A DNA stretch of 64,000 nucleotides from Mermis nigrescens. Lineage: Eukaryota > Nematoda > Enoplea > Mermithida > Mermithidae. The position numbers were made by a program, and so were the translations under genes. The stretch lies in contig JAVLUZ010000521.1 in assembly GCA_036768485.1 (NCBI GenBank), positions 1 through 64,000 of the forward strand, written 5' to 3'. Positions within the stretch are counted from its first letter, which is position 1. Every line of letters starts with the position of its first letter. The notes beneath the pieces were generated by a model, which made no database searches, was not told where the DNA came from, and worked only from the letters and a program-made list of their open reading frames with translations. Shown here piece after piece: positions 1 to 11,561 of this stretch.

Positions 1-2280
1 CTTAGGTAGCGCGTTAGCGCGTACCTATAATATACTTGGGTACCCCCAACACCTGTGCACCCCCCTACAGCTATAACGGGACACTTCTGGAAGGTGCGGT
101 TTTTTTAAAAGAAAGATAATAAAAAAATTCGCTGCCCGTGTTTTTTGTTTTTCTTGAAACTCAAAACTGACTGTGTAAAGAAGGTGTAAAGTTTTTGTGT
201 AACGTTATAACATGGGACAAATTTTGGGACCTTTTTACTGCGGCATGTGGACAACTGAGTATTGATGACTCGAAGGACTGAACAGGATAGGATAATAGAG
301 AGATGAATTCTACAGATGACACTTTTTTTGTTTTTTGAAATTCGCATTAGTTATCGAATGGCAGTGTAAAGAGTGCGAAAATCTGGGGGTGAAAAAACAC
401 TTTTTGGTCGAGTTTTCAACCTGCCTATGTCCGATACTAACTCCGGTTATGAGTTTTTTAAAATGTTTTCTGACAGAAATGTAGAGCGGATCAAGGGCTA
501 CATTCTGCATATAAGCAAAGTCTTCTATGCTCTATGGTGAGTTAGATCCTGGGGTTTAAAGTTTACACTCTAGTGGATGGTGTAAAAAAACGGATTTTAA
601 CTAAGATTTCTCTGCCAAATTTTTCCGCTTATGAGTCAGTGTAAATCAAAGAAAGCATTAATAAAGTGCCTCTCAGGGGCTAAACATCGCAGCAAACCGC
701 ATTTAAGAAAACGCAATATTGAGTTATTTATGGGGGTGTAAAGTTCGAAATCAGAGGTAAAAAATGGGCGAAAAAACACGTTTTTTCCGAAGTTTGATTG
801 ATAAATCATACCAAATAATTTTTGCAACAGAATTTTGGCACACAGGAATGTACTACGATTTAAAAGCTACAAATTGTACCAAACCGAATATCTTTAAACT
901 CAATGGGGAGTTCGGTACGGAATTTTAAAGTTTACAGTGTTCTAAATGATGGAAAATACGTTTTTGTTGCGTTTTTTGTTCGCCACTTTCTCCGTCCAGA
1001 AGTCGGGATAAGTCTAATAGAATAAAAATAAAGTGCTTCACATCGGGTGCATGTCAAAGCAAATTGTCTATACATTAATATTTAGCGAGTGTAAAGTCAA
1101 AAATTTGGAGTTTAAAATGCGTTTCCGTCTTGTTTTTTCTGCCTGCTTCTCCGCTTACGAGTCAGGGACACGTTTATCAAGTCTAGAAATGGACCAGGAA
1201 CCAAATTTGTTATGCCAGTCTGGCGCATATGTTTACACTCTACGGTGTTGTAAAGTAGTTTACACCAATTGTTAGTTTGCCCATAGAACATTATGTAGAC
1301 TTAATTTTTTCATAAATATTAATCGTAATATCGGAACAATATCAAAATTACGAATCTGACTAAAATGTTCTTTACACTAGGTGTTTACATGAAGTTTACA
1401 CTACATATGTATTTATGTTCGTTTTTAAGCATTCCAGAAACCTAATCTTTTCCTGGAGTCTAAAAGTTTTCAAAGGATCAAATGTGAGACGTCACGTAGG
1501 CGCGTTTGTTTACATACAACAGTGATGTAAAGTAGTTTACACTCATTGTTTATATGTCCTCAGACCATTGTAGAGACATAATTTTTTATGAATGTTGATC
1601 ATAATATCCGAGTAATTTTTTACATTGCATGTTAGCCTTTGTTCTAGAGCATTGCAAAAACCGAAATTTTTTCCTGAGATATAAAAATTTACAGGGAATG
1701 AAATATATACGTCAGTTGGACGCGCTTGCTTACACTCAGCAGTATTGCAAAGTGGTTTAAACCTTATGTTTATTGTCTTTAAAACATTATGGAGACTCAT
1801 TTTTCCATAAATGTTGAAAGTAATATCGGAGCAATATCAAAATTACGAATCCGACTAAAATATTCTTCACGCTATGTGTTTGTGTAAAGTTTACATTACG
1901 TGTTAACCTTAATTCGATAGACTTGCAGAGACTTTGTAACTGAAGTCAAGAAATTTTCAAGGATTCATATGTGAGACATCAATTAAGTGAGTTTGTTTAC
2001 CCTCAAAAGTAATCTAAAGTGATTTAAAAATTATGTTCAAGTGTCCTTAGATCATTGAAGAGATGTAATTTTGTCTTAAATGGGTTGCATTAAAGTTAAA
2101 TCCTTCTTAGCCGTGTTTATAATATGTTTCACAAAATCTTGCACATGGAGAGCTATCGTTTAATTGATGTAAATTGCCTGCAAAAGTGGTTTAAAATGAA
2201 CCAGCAATCACACTACTGTGAACAGAAGTCGACAAAGATATGCAGCTTTATTGTAATCATGTACATTAATAAGCCGTAAA
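1..2280. repeat. GTGTAAA-rich dispersed repeat, copy 1 (runs off left edge or starts here)
   Basis: This 2.3-kb block is almost identical to 6655-8883, base for base over most of its length, apart from small indels and a missing stretch equivalent to about 1133-1190 in the second copy. It opens with a palindromic hairpin around positions 4-26 (AGGTAGCGCG, spacer, GCGCGTACCT). It then carries about fifteen exact copies of the 7-mer GTGTAAA or its complement TTTACAC, often paired as GTAAAGTTTAC. No reading frame in it is long or conserved enough to be a gene. I do not recognise the family; it could be the body of a large non-autonomous DNA transposon. Confidence 0.8.
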
Positions 2281-3055
2281 CTGTTAGTATTCTCTACACC
2301 TAGTAGTTGTGTAAAGTTTGCACTATTCATTTGTTGTTAATATGTAGTCTATACTACAAATTTATTTTACTACCAAATCAAAGCGTTAGTGTTCCTTACA
2401 TTTGATATTTGCGTGAAGTTTTTGAATTTTTGCCGAAAAACTTTGTCTTCTAATTTACCAACATCCCGCCTTTTCCATTTTCTTAAAGTTTAAAATCTTT
2501 TATAATTCTCTTAATAATTTAATGGTAGGTTTTAACTTTAAGTTTCTCTTGGTTTACAACTCTCGCTTAGCAAGCTCATTTTTCAAAACTTTTTCATAGT
2601 GATCAGATTAGTCGCGTTTAGTTTGGAATTGGTGGACGGTCGTTATTTTATTACTCGGCTTAAATAAACCAAGTGACTATCTTTTGATTATTTTCTTTAT
2701 CGCAAATTCAAACACCCAATTTTCAATTTGAAAATTGAAAATTAGGGTGTTTTCAATTTCAAAAGTCACAACACATTGTGCTTGTGTATTGATTGAGTGA
2801 GGATTTGCAATGTGAATTCGTTGGTTAAATATTTGTGCTTGATTATAAGTGAACTGCACATTAAGAAGAAATAACTTAATGGAGTTTTAATTTGAAAATG
2901 GATGGTGTCAATAAGGTTGTCTTGTTTAAAAAGGATAATGCTGATGTTAAGAACAATATTGTTTTCCGCGTTCTTGGACTGTTGTCATTATTGTGGCATA
3001 TTACTGATTGTGTTTACTGACTGATGTACTGAAATCACGCTAATTAAAAGTAGTG
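2281..3055. repeat. AT-rich continuation related to the repeat family
   Basis: Similar to parts of 5490-6010 and 57200-57510, for example the conserved stretch around 2917-3055 that recurs near 5873-6012 and 57371-57510. It contains a short inverted repeat of AATTTTCAATTTG type near 2718-2745. No coding potential is visible. Confidence 0.5.
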
Positions 3056-3057
3056 TA

Positions 3058-3820
3058 CTAGCAAAGAAAAATGCTCCGATGGAACAAAAAAGATGAATAT
3101 ACTTGGAATTGTGGATTGTTGATGGATGTAAAAGGAGGGGACAATGAAAAAGCTACCTAAAGTCGCAAAATCTGATAAAAATCACACTTTCTCGAAGCAA
3201 CGCGAAAAATCGAAGTATATTCTGCGGCCTCTAAAAAAGTGTCTTTTTTAAATAATGTTCGAAGTTTCAGATAAGAGTGTATAAACGAAATCTATCAAGG
3301 TTACTTTTTTTAATTGCTGGCACCTGATTGATAGAAAACTAAGAGGTATTGTATTTAAAGTTGTTTTATTTTATGAGCATTATAGCAAGCAAAGCAGGAG
3401 CCGATTGATTAGTGCACACAATCGTTTCGGGCATGCTAGTGTATATACATTTAGTCTGTTTCAAGTCAACTTACGCGTTTCCTACTGTTTTAAACCAACC
3501 ATGTCTTCAATTGTCTTCGATGTTTGCTATTTCATTCAATTGGCTTGGAAGACTGTTAGTTTACTTAATATCATTTCCCATAGCTACTGCATAGCTAACG
3601 TGCTGCTGTTTCAATCATTGTTATGGTTGAATATTTATTTTAATCTGTTGGCCGCAGAATATACATCGATTTTTTGCGTTGCTTAGAGAAAGTGTGATTT
3701 TTAGCAGATTTTCCGACTTTAGGTAGATTTTTCCTACTCCCCTCCTTTTACATCCATAATAATCCACAATTCCAAGTATATTCATCTTTTTTGTTCCATC
3801 GGAGCATTTTTCTTTGCTAG
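3058..3820. mobile_element. Fold-back / TIR element with ~180-bp arms, copy 1
   Basis: The left arm begins CTAGCAAAGA at 3058 and runs to about 3240. Its reverse complement occupies about 3640-3820, ending TCTTTGCTAG. A TA dinucleotide lies just outside each end (3056-3057 and 3821-3822), as expected for Tc1/mariner-type target duplication. About 400 bp of unique DNA forms the loop and has no convincing ORF. A second copy lies at 57511-58310 and a single arm at 6446-6640. The arms are long enough to form a strong hairpin when transcribed. Confidence 0.7.
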
Positions 3821-3901
3821 TAATATATATTTCATGCTACCTACAGTGTTCCGAATAAATTTGGCGATTACAATGAGATTAAATTAATGCTTTGGGAAAG
3901 C

Positions 3902-5850
3902 GTAGGTTAGGCAGCGCGTACCTATAATATACTTGGGTACCCCAACGTATTATCTCCCTTACAGCAATTTCGAGACACGTCTGGGAGGTACAGTTTTTTC
4001 AAAAGATGGTAAAAAACTTTGTTCCACATCTTTTTTTCCTTTACAATCAATTCCCAGTGTCTAACAAGCGTGTAAAGTTTAGGCGTAACGTTATAACAGC
4101 CAATTTTGGTGCTTTTTCTACAGATTGCACACAACTCTGTAAACGTCTCATACAATTTAATAGTACAGAATTGTGGAGGATAGAATTCTCTAAGGGAACT
4201 TTTTTTGTCTTTTGAATTTCTCATTACTTTTTGAAGGAGAGTGTGAAAATCAGCGGGTGTAAAGACAGATTTTGGTTGCGTTTTCGCCTTCTTGATGTCT
4301 GCCAACAACTCCGGTAATGAATGCCAGGAAATTTTTTCTGATGGAAATGTACTACGGCTCAAGCTTTACTTTTTGCTTACCAGCTAATTTTTTTACACTC
4401 AATGCGGAGTTATAGTCTGCTTCACATAACTGCGCGCATAAATTTTAAGAATTTTCATTGACAGTAAGCCGAGGGTTAAGATAATTATATATTAGATCAA
4501 TGCTATAATCGCAATCTGTCAGCTTATTGTCGGAGATGGCTTTAAAATTTACGACAGAAGTTGTATGAAACAGACTATAGATCTAGGGGCTTGAAGTTTA
4601 CACTCTAATGGATGGTGGAAAAAACAGATTTTGTATAAGATTTGTCAGCCCTCTTTTTCGCTCATAAGTCGGGATAAACTGAATAACGTTGAAATAAACT
4701 ACCTACCTACTTTTAAGAGCTACACGTCGCAGCAAACAGCGTTTAAAAAACGCAATATTGAGTTATTTACGGGGGTGTAAAATTTGAAATAATGGGTGTA
4801 AAACTGACGGAAAACACTGTTTTCCCTATTTTGTTTACTAAATACCCCAAATATTTTGCGGAACAAAACTTTTCCACGTAAAACGTACTACGATATAAAG
4901 GCTACAAGCTGGCCCAAACCGAAGTTCTTTACACTCAATAGGGAGTAAGGTTCAGATTTTTACAGTTTACAATGTGGTGGATGGCGGAAAATACGTTTTT
5001 GTTCGTTTTTTGTTCGCATCTTGCTGCTTAAGAGTCGGGGTAGGTCGAATAGAGTAAGAATAAGTATTTTCTTAGGGGTACACGTCACAGCAAATTGCGT
5101 TTATTTACTCCTACATTTAGCTTTTTTCGGGAGGTGTAGAGTCAAAAATTGGGTGTGTTAAACGTGTTTCTGTCTTGTTTTTACTCATAACTCTACTGTT
5201 ATGAGGTGATCTCAAGTCTAAAAATGTAACAGGAATTAAACGTGATACGCCAGTTGGGCGCGTTCGTTTATACTTAACAATGATGCAAAGTGATTAACAT
5301 CCAATATTTATTTGTCTTCAGGCCGTAGAGACTTGATTTTTTCATAAATGTTGATCGTTATATCAGAGTAATATCAGAATTGTGAATCTAACTAAAATCT
5401 TTGCATTCTGTGGTTGTATAAAGTTTAAACTGCAAATTAACTTCAGTTTCAGAGCCCCTCGGAAGCTTAAGTTTTTCAAAATGTTCTGCATAACCTCAGA
5501 ATTACGAATCTGACTGCTAGTTTTCTCTACACCTAGGAGTTGTGTAAAGTTTGCACTATTTATTTGTTGTTAATGTGGAGTTTACACTACAAATTTATTT
5601 TACTTCCACAGCGTTGCAAAACGTAAATTTTTTTGTGAAAAATGTTCCGTAAGGTCAGGATTACGAATCTGACTGTATGTTTTCCTTACACTCAGTAGTT
5701 ATATAAAATTTACACTGAAAATTAAATTTTGTTTCAGAGCGTTGCAGAAGCTTAATTTTTTCAAAATCTCTTATGTAATGTCAGGATCACGAATCTGAGC
5801 GTAAGTATTCTTTACACCCGATATTTGCGTAAAGTTTTTGCTGAAAACCT
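3902..5850. repeat. GTGTAAA-rich repeat, diverged copy 3
   Basis: It starts with a damaged form of the family's opening hairpin (GCAGCGCGTACCTATAATATACTTGGGTACC region) and follows the same order of blocks as copy 1, but with many substitutions and indels. It is interrupted by a palindromic MITE at 4411-4579. The GTGTAAA/TTTACAC words persist, for example near 4068, 4257, 4394 and 4775. No gene is supported. Confidence 0.65.
4411..4579. mobile_element. Palindromic MITE, copy A
   Basis: The ends TATAGTCTGCTTCAC and GAAACAGACTATA are inverted repeats. The interior is itself largely self-complementary: ATAAGCCG-type and CAGCTTAT-type segments face each other around a central ATTAGATCAATGC. The whole 170-bp unit could fold into one hairpin. 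It is related to 6181-6350. Confidence 0.65.
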
Positions 5851-6018
5851 TTGATCTGTTTAAATAAGGTAAGGTTGTCTTGTTTAAAAGAGGAAATGCC
5901 GATGTTCAAAACAAGACTGTTTTCCGCGTTCTTGGACTGCTGTCATTATTGTGGCATATTATCGTATGTGTTTACTGACTGATTTACTCAAATCATGCTA
6001 ATTAAAAGTGAGGTACTA

Positions 6019-6443
6019 CAGTCTGTTCCATTCCGAACAGCTCATTTTTTGCTGATGTCTCATTACTGTAATACATTTTAAGTCCACAAATAGAATCTTC
6101 GGTTATGCTCTTTTTTCAGCTGGCTGCTTTAAATTCTTCTTATTGATGTCAAATTTGCTTCGCTTAACATGTGGCGCATCTATAGTCTGTTTCACACAAG
6201 TTTGGGCATAAAGTTTAAATACTATGCTCGTCAATAAGCCGACAGATTGCGATTATAGTATTGATTTGATATATAATTATCGTAATCCGTCGGCTTACTT
6301 CCGAAAAAATTTATTAAAATTTATGCCCAAATTTATGTGAAGCAGACTCTAACAGACTGCCGCATCAATTTAACCCGTAAAACATTCTGCTACAGTAAAT
6401 AGCCGTAAAGCAAAAAATAGGCCGCTTGGAATGAAACAGGCTA
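6019..6443. mobile_element. TIR element inserted in a fold-back arm, carrying a nested MITE
   Basis: The ends CAGTCTGTTCCATTCC (left) and GGAATGAAACAGGCTA (right) are inverted. The flanks GTACTA on the left and TAGCAAAG on the right rejoin to the CTAGCAAAG arm seen at 3058 and 57511. So the element appears to have inserted at a TA in that arm. A second MITE (6181-6350) is nested inside. Confidence 0.55.
6181..6350. mobile_element. Palindromic MITE, copy B (nested)
   Basis: Inverted ends: TATAGTCTGTTTCACAC against GTGAAGCAGACT, with an inner inverted pair ATAAGCCGACAGATT and ATCCGTCGGCTTA. Same family as 4411-4579, with the same hairpin order. No coding content. Confidence 0.65.
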
Positions 6444-6445
6444 TA

Positions 6446-6640
6446 GCAAAGAAAAATGCTCCGATGGAACAAAAAAGACAAATAAAGTTTGGATTGTGGA
6501 TTATTAAGGTTACAAAAGGAGGGGACTAGGAAAAAGCTACCTATGTATATGCCTAAAGTCAAAAAATCTATTAAAAATCAGACTTTCACTAAGCAACGCA
6601 AAAAATCGAAGTATATACCGCGACCTGTACAAAAATGAAA
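6446..6640. repeat. Single arm of the fold-back element
   Basis: Matches the left arm of the element at 3058-3820 (GCAAAGAAAAATGCTCCGAT onward). No opposing arm follows before repeat copy 2 starts at 6655, so this is a half element left by deletion or recombination. Confidence 0.6.
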
Positions 6641-6654
6641 CTTCTTCAAATAAT

Positions 6655-8883
6655 CTTAGGTAGCGCGTTAGCGCGTACCTATAATATACTTGGGTACCCC
6701 TAACACCTGTGCACCCCCTACAGCTATAACGGGACACTTCTGGAAGGTGAGGTTTTTTTTAGAAAAGATAATAAAAAAATTTGCTGCCCGTGTTTTTTCT
6801 TTTTCTTAAAACTCAAAACTGACTGTGTAAAGAAGGTGTAAAGTTTTTGTGTAACGTTATAACATAGGACAAATTTCGGGACCTTTTTACTGCGGTATGT
6901 GGACAACTGAGTATTGATGACTCGAAGAATTGAACAGCATAGAATAATAGAGGGATGAATTCTACAGATGACACTTTTTTTGTTTTTTGAAATTCGCATT
7001 AGTTATCGAATGGCAGTGTAAAGAGTGCGAAAATCTGGGGGTGAAAAAGCACTTTTTGGTCGAGTTTTCAACCTGCGTATGTCCGATACTAACTCTGGTT
7101 ATGAGTTTTTTAAAATGTTTTCTGACAGAAATGTAGAGCGGATCAAGGGCTACATACTGCATATAAGCAAAGTCTTCTATGCTCTATGGTGAGTTAGATC
7201 CTGGGGTTTAAAGTTTACACTCTAGTGGATGGTGTAAAAAACGGATTTTAACTAAGATTTCTCTGCCAAATTTTCCCGCTTATGAGTCAGGGTGAATTGA
7301 ATACAGCAGCAATAAAGTGCCTCTCAGGGGCTACACATCACAGCAAAGCGCATTTAAAAAAACGCAATATTGAGTTATTTATGGGGGTGTAAAGTTCGAA
7401 ATCAGAGGTAAAAAATGGGCGAAAAAACACGTTTTTTTCGAATTTTGATTAATAAATCATACCAAATAATTTTTGCAAGAGAATTTCGGCACACAGGAAT
7501 GTACTACGATTCAAAAGCTACAAATTGTACCAAACTGAATTTCTTTAAACTCAATGGGGAGTTCGGTACGGAATTTTAAAGTTTACAGTGTTCTAAATGA
7601 TGGAAAATACGTTTTTGTTGCGTTTTTTGATCGCCACTTTCTCCGTCCAGAAGTCGGGATAAGTCTAATAGAATAAAAATAAAGTGCTTCATATCGGGTG
7701 CATGTCAAAGCAAATTGTCTATACATTAATATTTAGCGAGTGTAAAGTCAAAAATTTGGTGTTTAAAATGCGTTTCTGTCTTGTTAAATGGACCAGTAAT
7801 CAAATTTGAAATGCCAGTCTGGCGCATATCTTTACACTCTACAGTTTTGTAAAGTGGTTTACACCAATTGTTAGTTTGCCTATAGAACATTATGGAGACT
7901 TAATTTTTTTCATAAATATTAATCGTAATATCGGAACAATATCAAAATTACGAATCTGACCAAAATTTTCTTTACACTAGGTGTTTACATTAAGTTTACA
8001 CTACATATGTATTTATCTTCGTTTTTGAGCATTCCAGAAACCTAATTTTTTCCTGAAGTCTAAAAATTTTCAAAGGATCAAATGTGAGACGTCACGTAGG
8101 CGCGTTTGTTTACATCCAACAGTGATGTAAAGTAGTTTACACTCATTGTTTATTTGTCCTCAGATCATTGTAGAGACATAATTTTTTCATGAATGTTGAT
8201 CATAATATCCGAGTAATATTTTACACTGCATGTTAGCCTTTGTTCTAGAGCATTGCAAAAACAGATATTTTTTCCTGAGATCTAAAAATTTACAGGGAAT
8301 GAAATATATACGTCAGTTGGGCGCGCTTGCTTACACTCAGCAGTATTGCAAAGTGGTTTAAACCTAATGTTTTATTTGTCTTTAAAACATTATGGAGACT
8401 CATTTTTCCATAAATGTTGAAAGTAATATCGGAGCAATATCAAAATTACGAATCCGACTAAAATGTTCTTTACGCTATGTGTTTGTGTAAAGTTTACATT
8501 ACGTGTTAACCTTAATTCGATAGACTTGCGGAGACTTTGTAACTGAAGTCAAGAAATTTTCAAGGATTCATATGTGAGACATCAATTAAGTGAGTTTGTT
8601 TACCCTCAAAAGTAATCTAAAGTGATTTAAAAATTATGTTCAAGTGTCCTTAGATCATTGAAGAGAAGTAATTTTGTCTTAAATGGGTTGCATTAAAGTT
8701 AAATCCTTCTTAGCCGTGTTTATAATATGTTTCACAAAATCTTGCACATGGAGAGCAATCGTTTAATTGATGTAAATTGCCTGCAAAAGTGGTTTGAAAT
8801 GAACCAGCAATCACACTACTGTGCACAGAAGTCGACAAAGATATACAGCTTTATTGTAATCATGTACATTAATAAGCCGTAAA
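6655..8883. repeat. GTGTAAA-rich dispersed repeat, copy 2
   Basis: Near-identical direct copy of 1-2280, starting at the same CTTAGGTAGCGCG and ending at the same ATTAATAAGCCGTAAA. Sharp shared boundaries at both ends imply a discrete unit of about 2.3 kb rather than random similarity. Both copies have the same orientation and lie about 4.4 kb apart. Confidence 0.8.
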
Positions 8884-8939
8884 TCGGAAATACACCATCT
8901 GGAATGGAGAAGACTGCAGTTAATGAATACGTATGTTAA

Positions 8940-9991
8940 ACTTTATTATCATAGGTAGCGCGATAGCGCTACCTATAATATACTTTGCCATCCTTTTTCT
9001 TATATGTTTATCACAGCGAGTGCGAAATTTGTGTCTCCCCCTCACAGCAACAACGGCACACACCTGGGAGGTGCGGTTTTTTAATCGATGGATAATTAAA
9101 AAATTCGATGCCCGTGTTTTTTCTTTTGTTTACACTCAATACTGAGTTAGCAATGAGCGTGTAAAGTGTGAAGCAAAACATCAAATAATTTGCGGAGGGC
9201 CAACGTTTTTTTAAAAATGTTGCCCCCCAGCTGTAGATTACGAATCTGACCTTAAAATTACTTTACACTCAATGGTTGTTGCACATAAGTGTAAAGTATA
9301 CGTGTTTTTTACTCTTTGCGTGTCCTTCAGCTTATCTAACTCAATTTTGGTTTCTGTGCAGTCCAATCGGTTCTATAATGTAGAGGGTTGCAAAATCTCA
9401 AATCAGTTTTTTTCTTTCTTATAACGCAATATTTCTTGATCTGTGATCGTTTTAGTGTAAAGGGTTCGAGACGAAAAACGATATCTCTTCAACTACTCCG
9501 CTAAGTAGGCGGAACATGCTAATTATGCTTAAAAGGTGCCCTGACCTTAGCGTTACAGATCCCAGTTTATTTTGTTTTATACACCCAATATTGCGGTATT
9601 AGCACAAGTGTAAAGTTTACACCGAGAAGCATTTTTGCGCCCAGAGCGTCGTGGACGATGAATTTTTTTAAAATGTTCTCCGTAAGGTCAGAATAACGAA
9701 TCTGACCTTTAAACTTTTCTACAGCCAGTGTTTGTTGAGGTATAAAGAGGTGAACTTTGAATTATACCTACATTTATTTTCTAATGCCGATAGATAACTC
9801 CGTATTGCATATTTTTGATCAGATTTTTCGTATTTCAGAGGTTTTTGACTCGTCTTTAATAAATAATTATTTTTATCATCAAAAATGCACTATTCTTAAA
9901 CTTCAGTAGAATGATGAATATCTTTTAAAATAGGATAATCAAGCTGAAATCTGCTGATATGTCTAGTTGGCGCAGTGGTTGACAACTCCGT
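8940..9991. repeat. Second repeat subfamily with palindromic start, copy 1
   Basis: Begins with a near-perfect palindrome at about 8952-8975 (AGGTAGCG, CGAT, AGCGCTACCT) and continues with the same order of blocks found at 39838-40975. Both copies lead into a tRNA-like module with an A-box-like GGCGCAGTGG or GGTGCAGTGG. TTTACAC/GTGTAAA words occur here too, near 9128, 9160, 9264 and 9606, linking it to the 2.3-kb family. Short open frames overlying it are not supported. Confidence 0.65.
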
Positions 9992-11461
9992 TCTCGGATA
10001 AAGGGTGTAGCCAGGGGGGGGCATAGGGGGCATATGCCCCCTCCGAAATTTTTCTAAAATTTTGTTGATTTTTCTGGTGCAATAATTGTGATCAGAAAAT
10101 TGAGTTCAAAGAGGCAAAAAACGTCAAAATCTTCTGGCGCTTAGCGCCAGAGTCATTATTATTTATTGTTATATAGATCCGTGAGTTTAGAAGCTTGAAT
10201 AAGCTAAAATAATCCAGCGCTTCAGATCACTTTAGTGATTTAATCCACTATTTGTTCGTTGAATGAAACTGCGCATGCTATTGAGCATAATAGTAAAAGT
10301 GTGAAAATGATTGCGTACTAGTTTGCTTATTCTCTGCTTTGTTTGTCTTTCTTTACAAGGACACATAATTCTATTGTAATCGAAAAGAATATCCGCATTT
10401 TCTTGTGTTTTTAGGCATTTTCTGTTTTCTGAACTACATCCTGTTAATAAGAAGGCTACAAATGGGTCTGAAAACGGTAAGACAAAATTTTCATGGATAC
10501 ATTTTCCAGGGACCCGTTGCTGCATACTTAGCAGAGGTCGAAAATGCATTTCAGCTCAGAAGTCTTGAGTGAGTCGATCAATTTTAGCTGTTTTTGGGCT
10601 TAATTCAGAACTAAGATTTGGCCGATTTTGCAAAAATTTTAACATTAGTATTCAACATTGAAGTGCATTGTTTACAAAATTTTCCGGGGCACGGCAACGG
10701 ACCTCGCTGTGGCCAGCCTTAAAATCTACTTCACGTGTAAAAAAACTTTTGGTAGGACCAAAAGGGGTAAAAGGAGTTAGAAATTTCTTAAAGATTCCGG
10801 CGGCGCTGGAAAGTTTGTCTATTCTGTATGATGTAAAGGTATAAATTAAGTTTGAAGAGCAAAAGCGTCAAAATTTTCTGGTGCATAGCTCCGCCGGTTA
10901 CAGTTGTTTCTCTTTTTAAAGCTTCAGCATTGCGTTTAAAAGCCTGAATCAGTCAAAATATTTTAGTGCTTCATACTAAGTTATTAATGCGCAGTTTTCC
11001 TGTTTGAAAAGCTTGAACTTACGGCATTATGTCAAAATTGTTTTGCACAAATTCGATGATTTTCTGCTCTGTCAGACTGTCAGTATTCACAAAAGGCGGT
11101 AAAAATGATTTAATTTTTGGGCATTTTGAGTCACTCATAATTTCCGATCTGTTTGTCTATAAAAAAGCCGTAAATTCTACACGAAAACGGTAAAAAAATT
11201 AAAAAATTTCGGCGCTTTGCGCCGCTTCACACTTTTAGTATTGTTGATCGTCAGAAACCCATAAATCAGCCAGGCTACACAACTAATGGTCGAAAAACTC
11301 AATTTTACAATACATCGTGCCACTGTACCACATTAAAGTATTCGATGCAAAAGTGGTCTTTAAAATTTTTTGTGCATGCCCCCTCCGAACCAAAATCCTG
11401 GCTACGTCTCTGTCTCGGATGCGGTATTAAACAAAGAATGATGGGTTCGGATCTTCTGAAT
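9960..11461 (+). other. tRNA-like module split by a hAT insertion
   Basis: The A-box-like half (GTTGGCGCAGTGGTTGACAA) lies just left of the hAT element. The B-box-like half (GGGTTCGGATC, near 11443) lies just right of it. The paralogous site at 40976-41060 is uninterrupted and has both halves about 65 bp apart. This looks like a tRNA-derived end (SINE-like) of the surrounding repeat, not a functional tRNA: the stems do not pair well. Confidence 0.5.
10000..11412. mobile_element. Non-autonomous hAT-type DNA transposon
   Basis: Flanked by a perfect 8-bp direct duplication TCTCGGAT (9992-9999 and 11413-11420). Terminal inverted repeats are imperfect: AAAGGGTGTAGCCAGG on the left faces CCTGGCTACGTCTCTG on the right. 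The 8-bp TSD and GTAGCCAGG terminus are typical of the hAT superfamily. The interior is non-coding, with repeated GGCGC...GCGCC palindromes near 10134 and 11210. The empty homologous site at 40976-41060 supports a real insertion. A diverged relative lies at 61211-61835. Confidence 0.8.
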
Positions 11462-11561
11462 NNNNNNNNNNNNNNNNNNNNNNNNNNNNNNNNNNNNNNN
11501 NNNNNNNNNNNNNNNNNNNNNNNNNNNNNNNNNNNNNNNNNNNNNNNNNNNNNNNNNNNNN
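11462..11561. other. Assembly gap (100 N)
   Basis: Exactly 100 undetermined bases, the usual placeholder for a scaffold join of unknown size. The DNA on the two sides need not be adjacent in the genome, and the missing 5' part of the Polinton could lie here. Confidence 1.

Noticed and set aside
10232..10549. 105-codon frame on the - strand inside the hAT element
   Set aside because: The related copy at 61211-61835 does not keep the frame, and there is no transposase-like motif.
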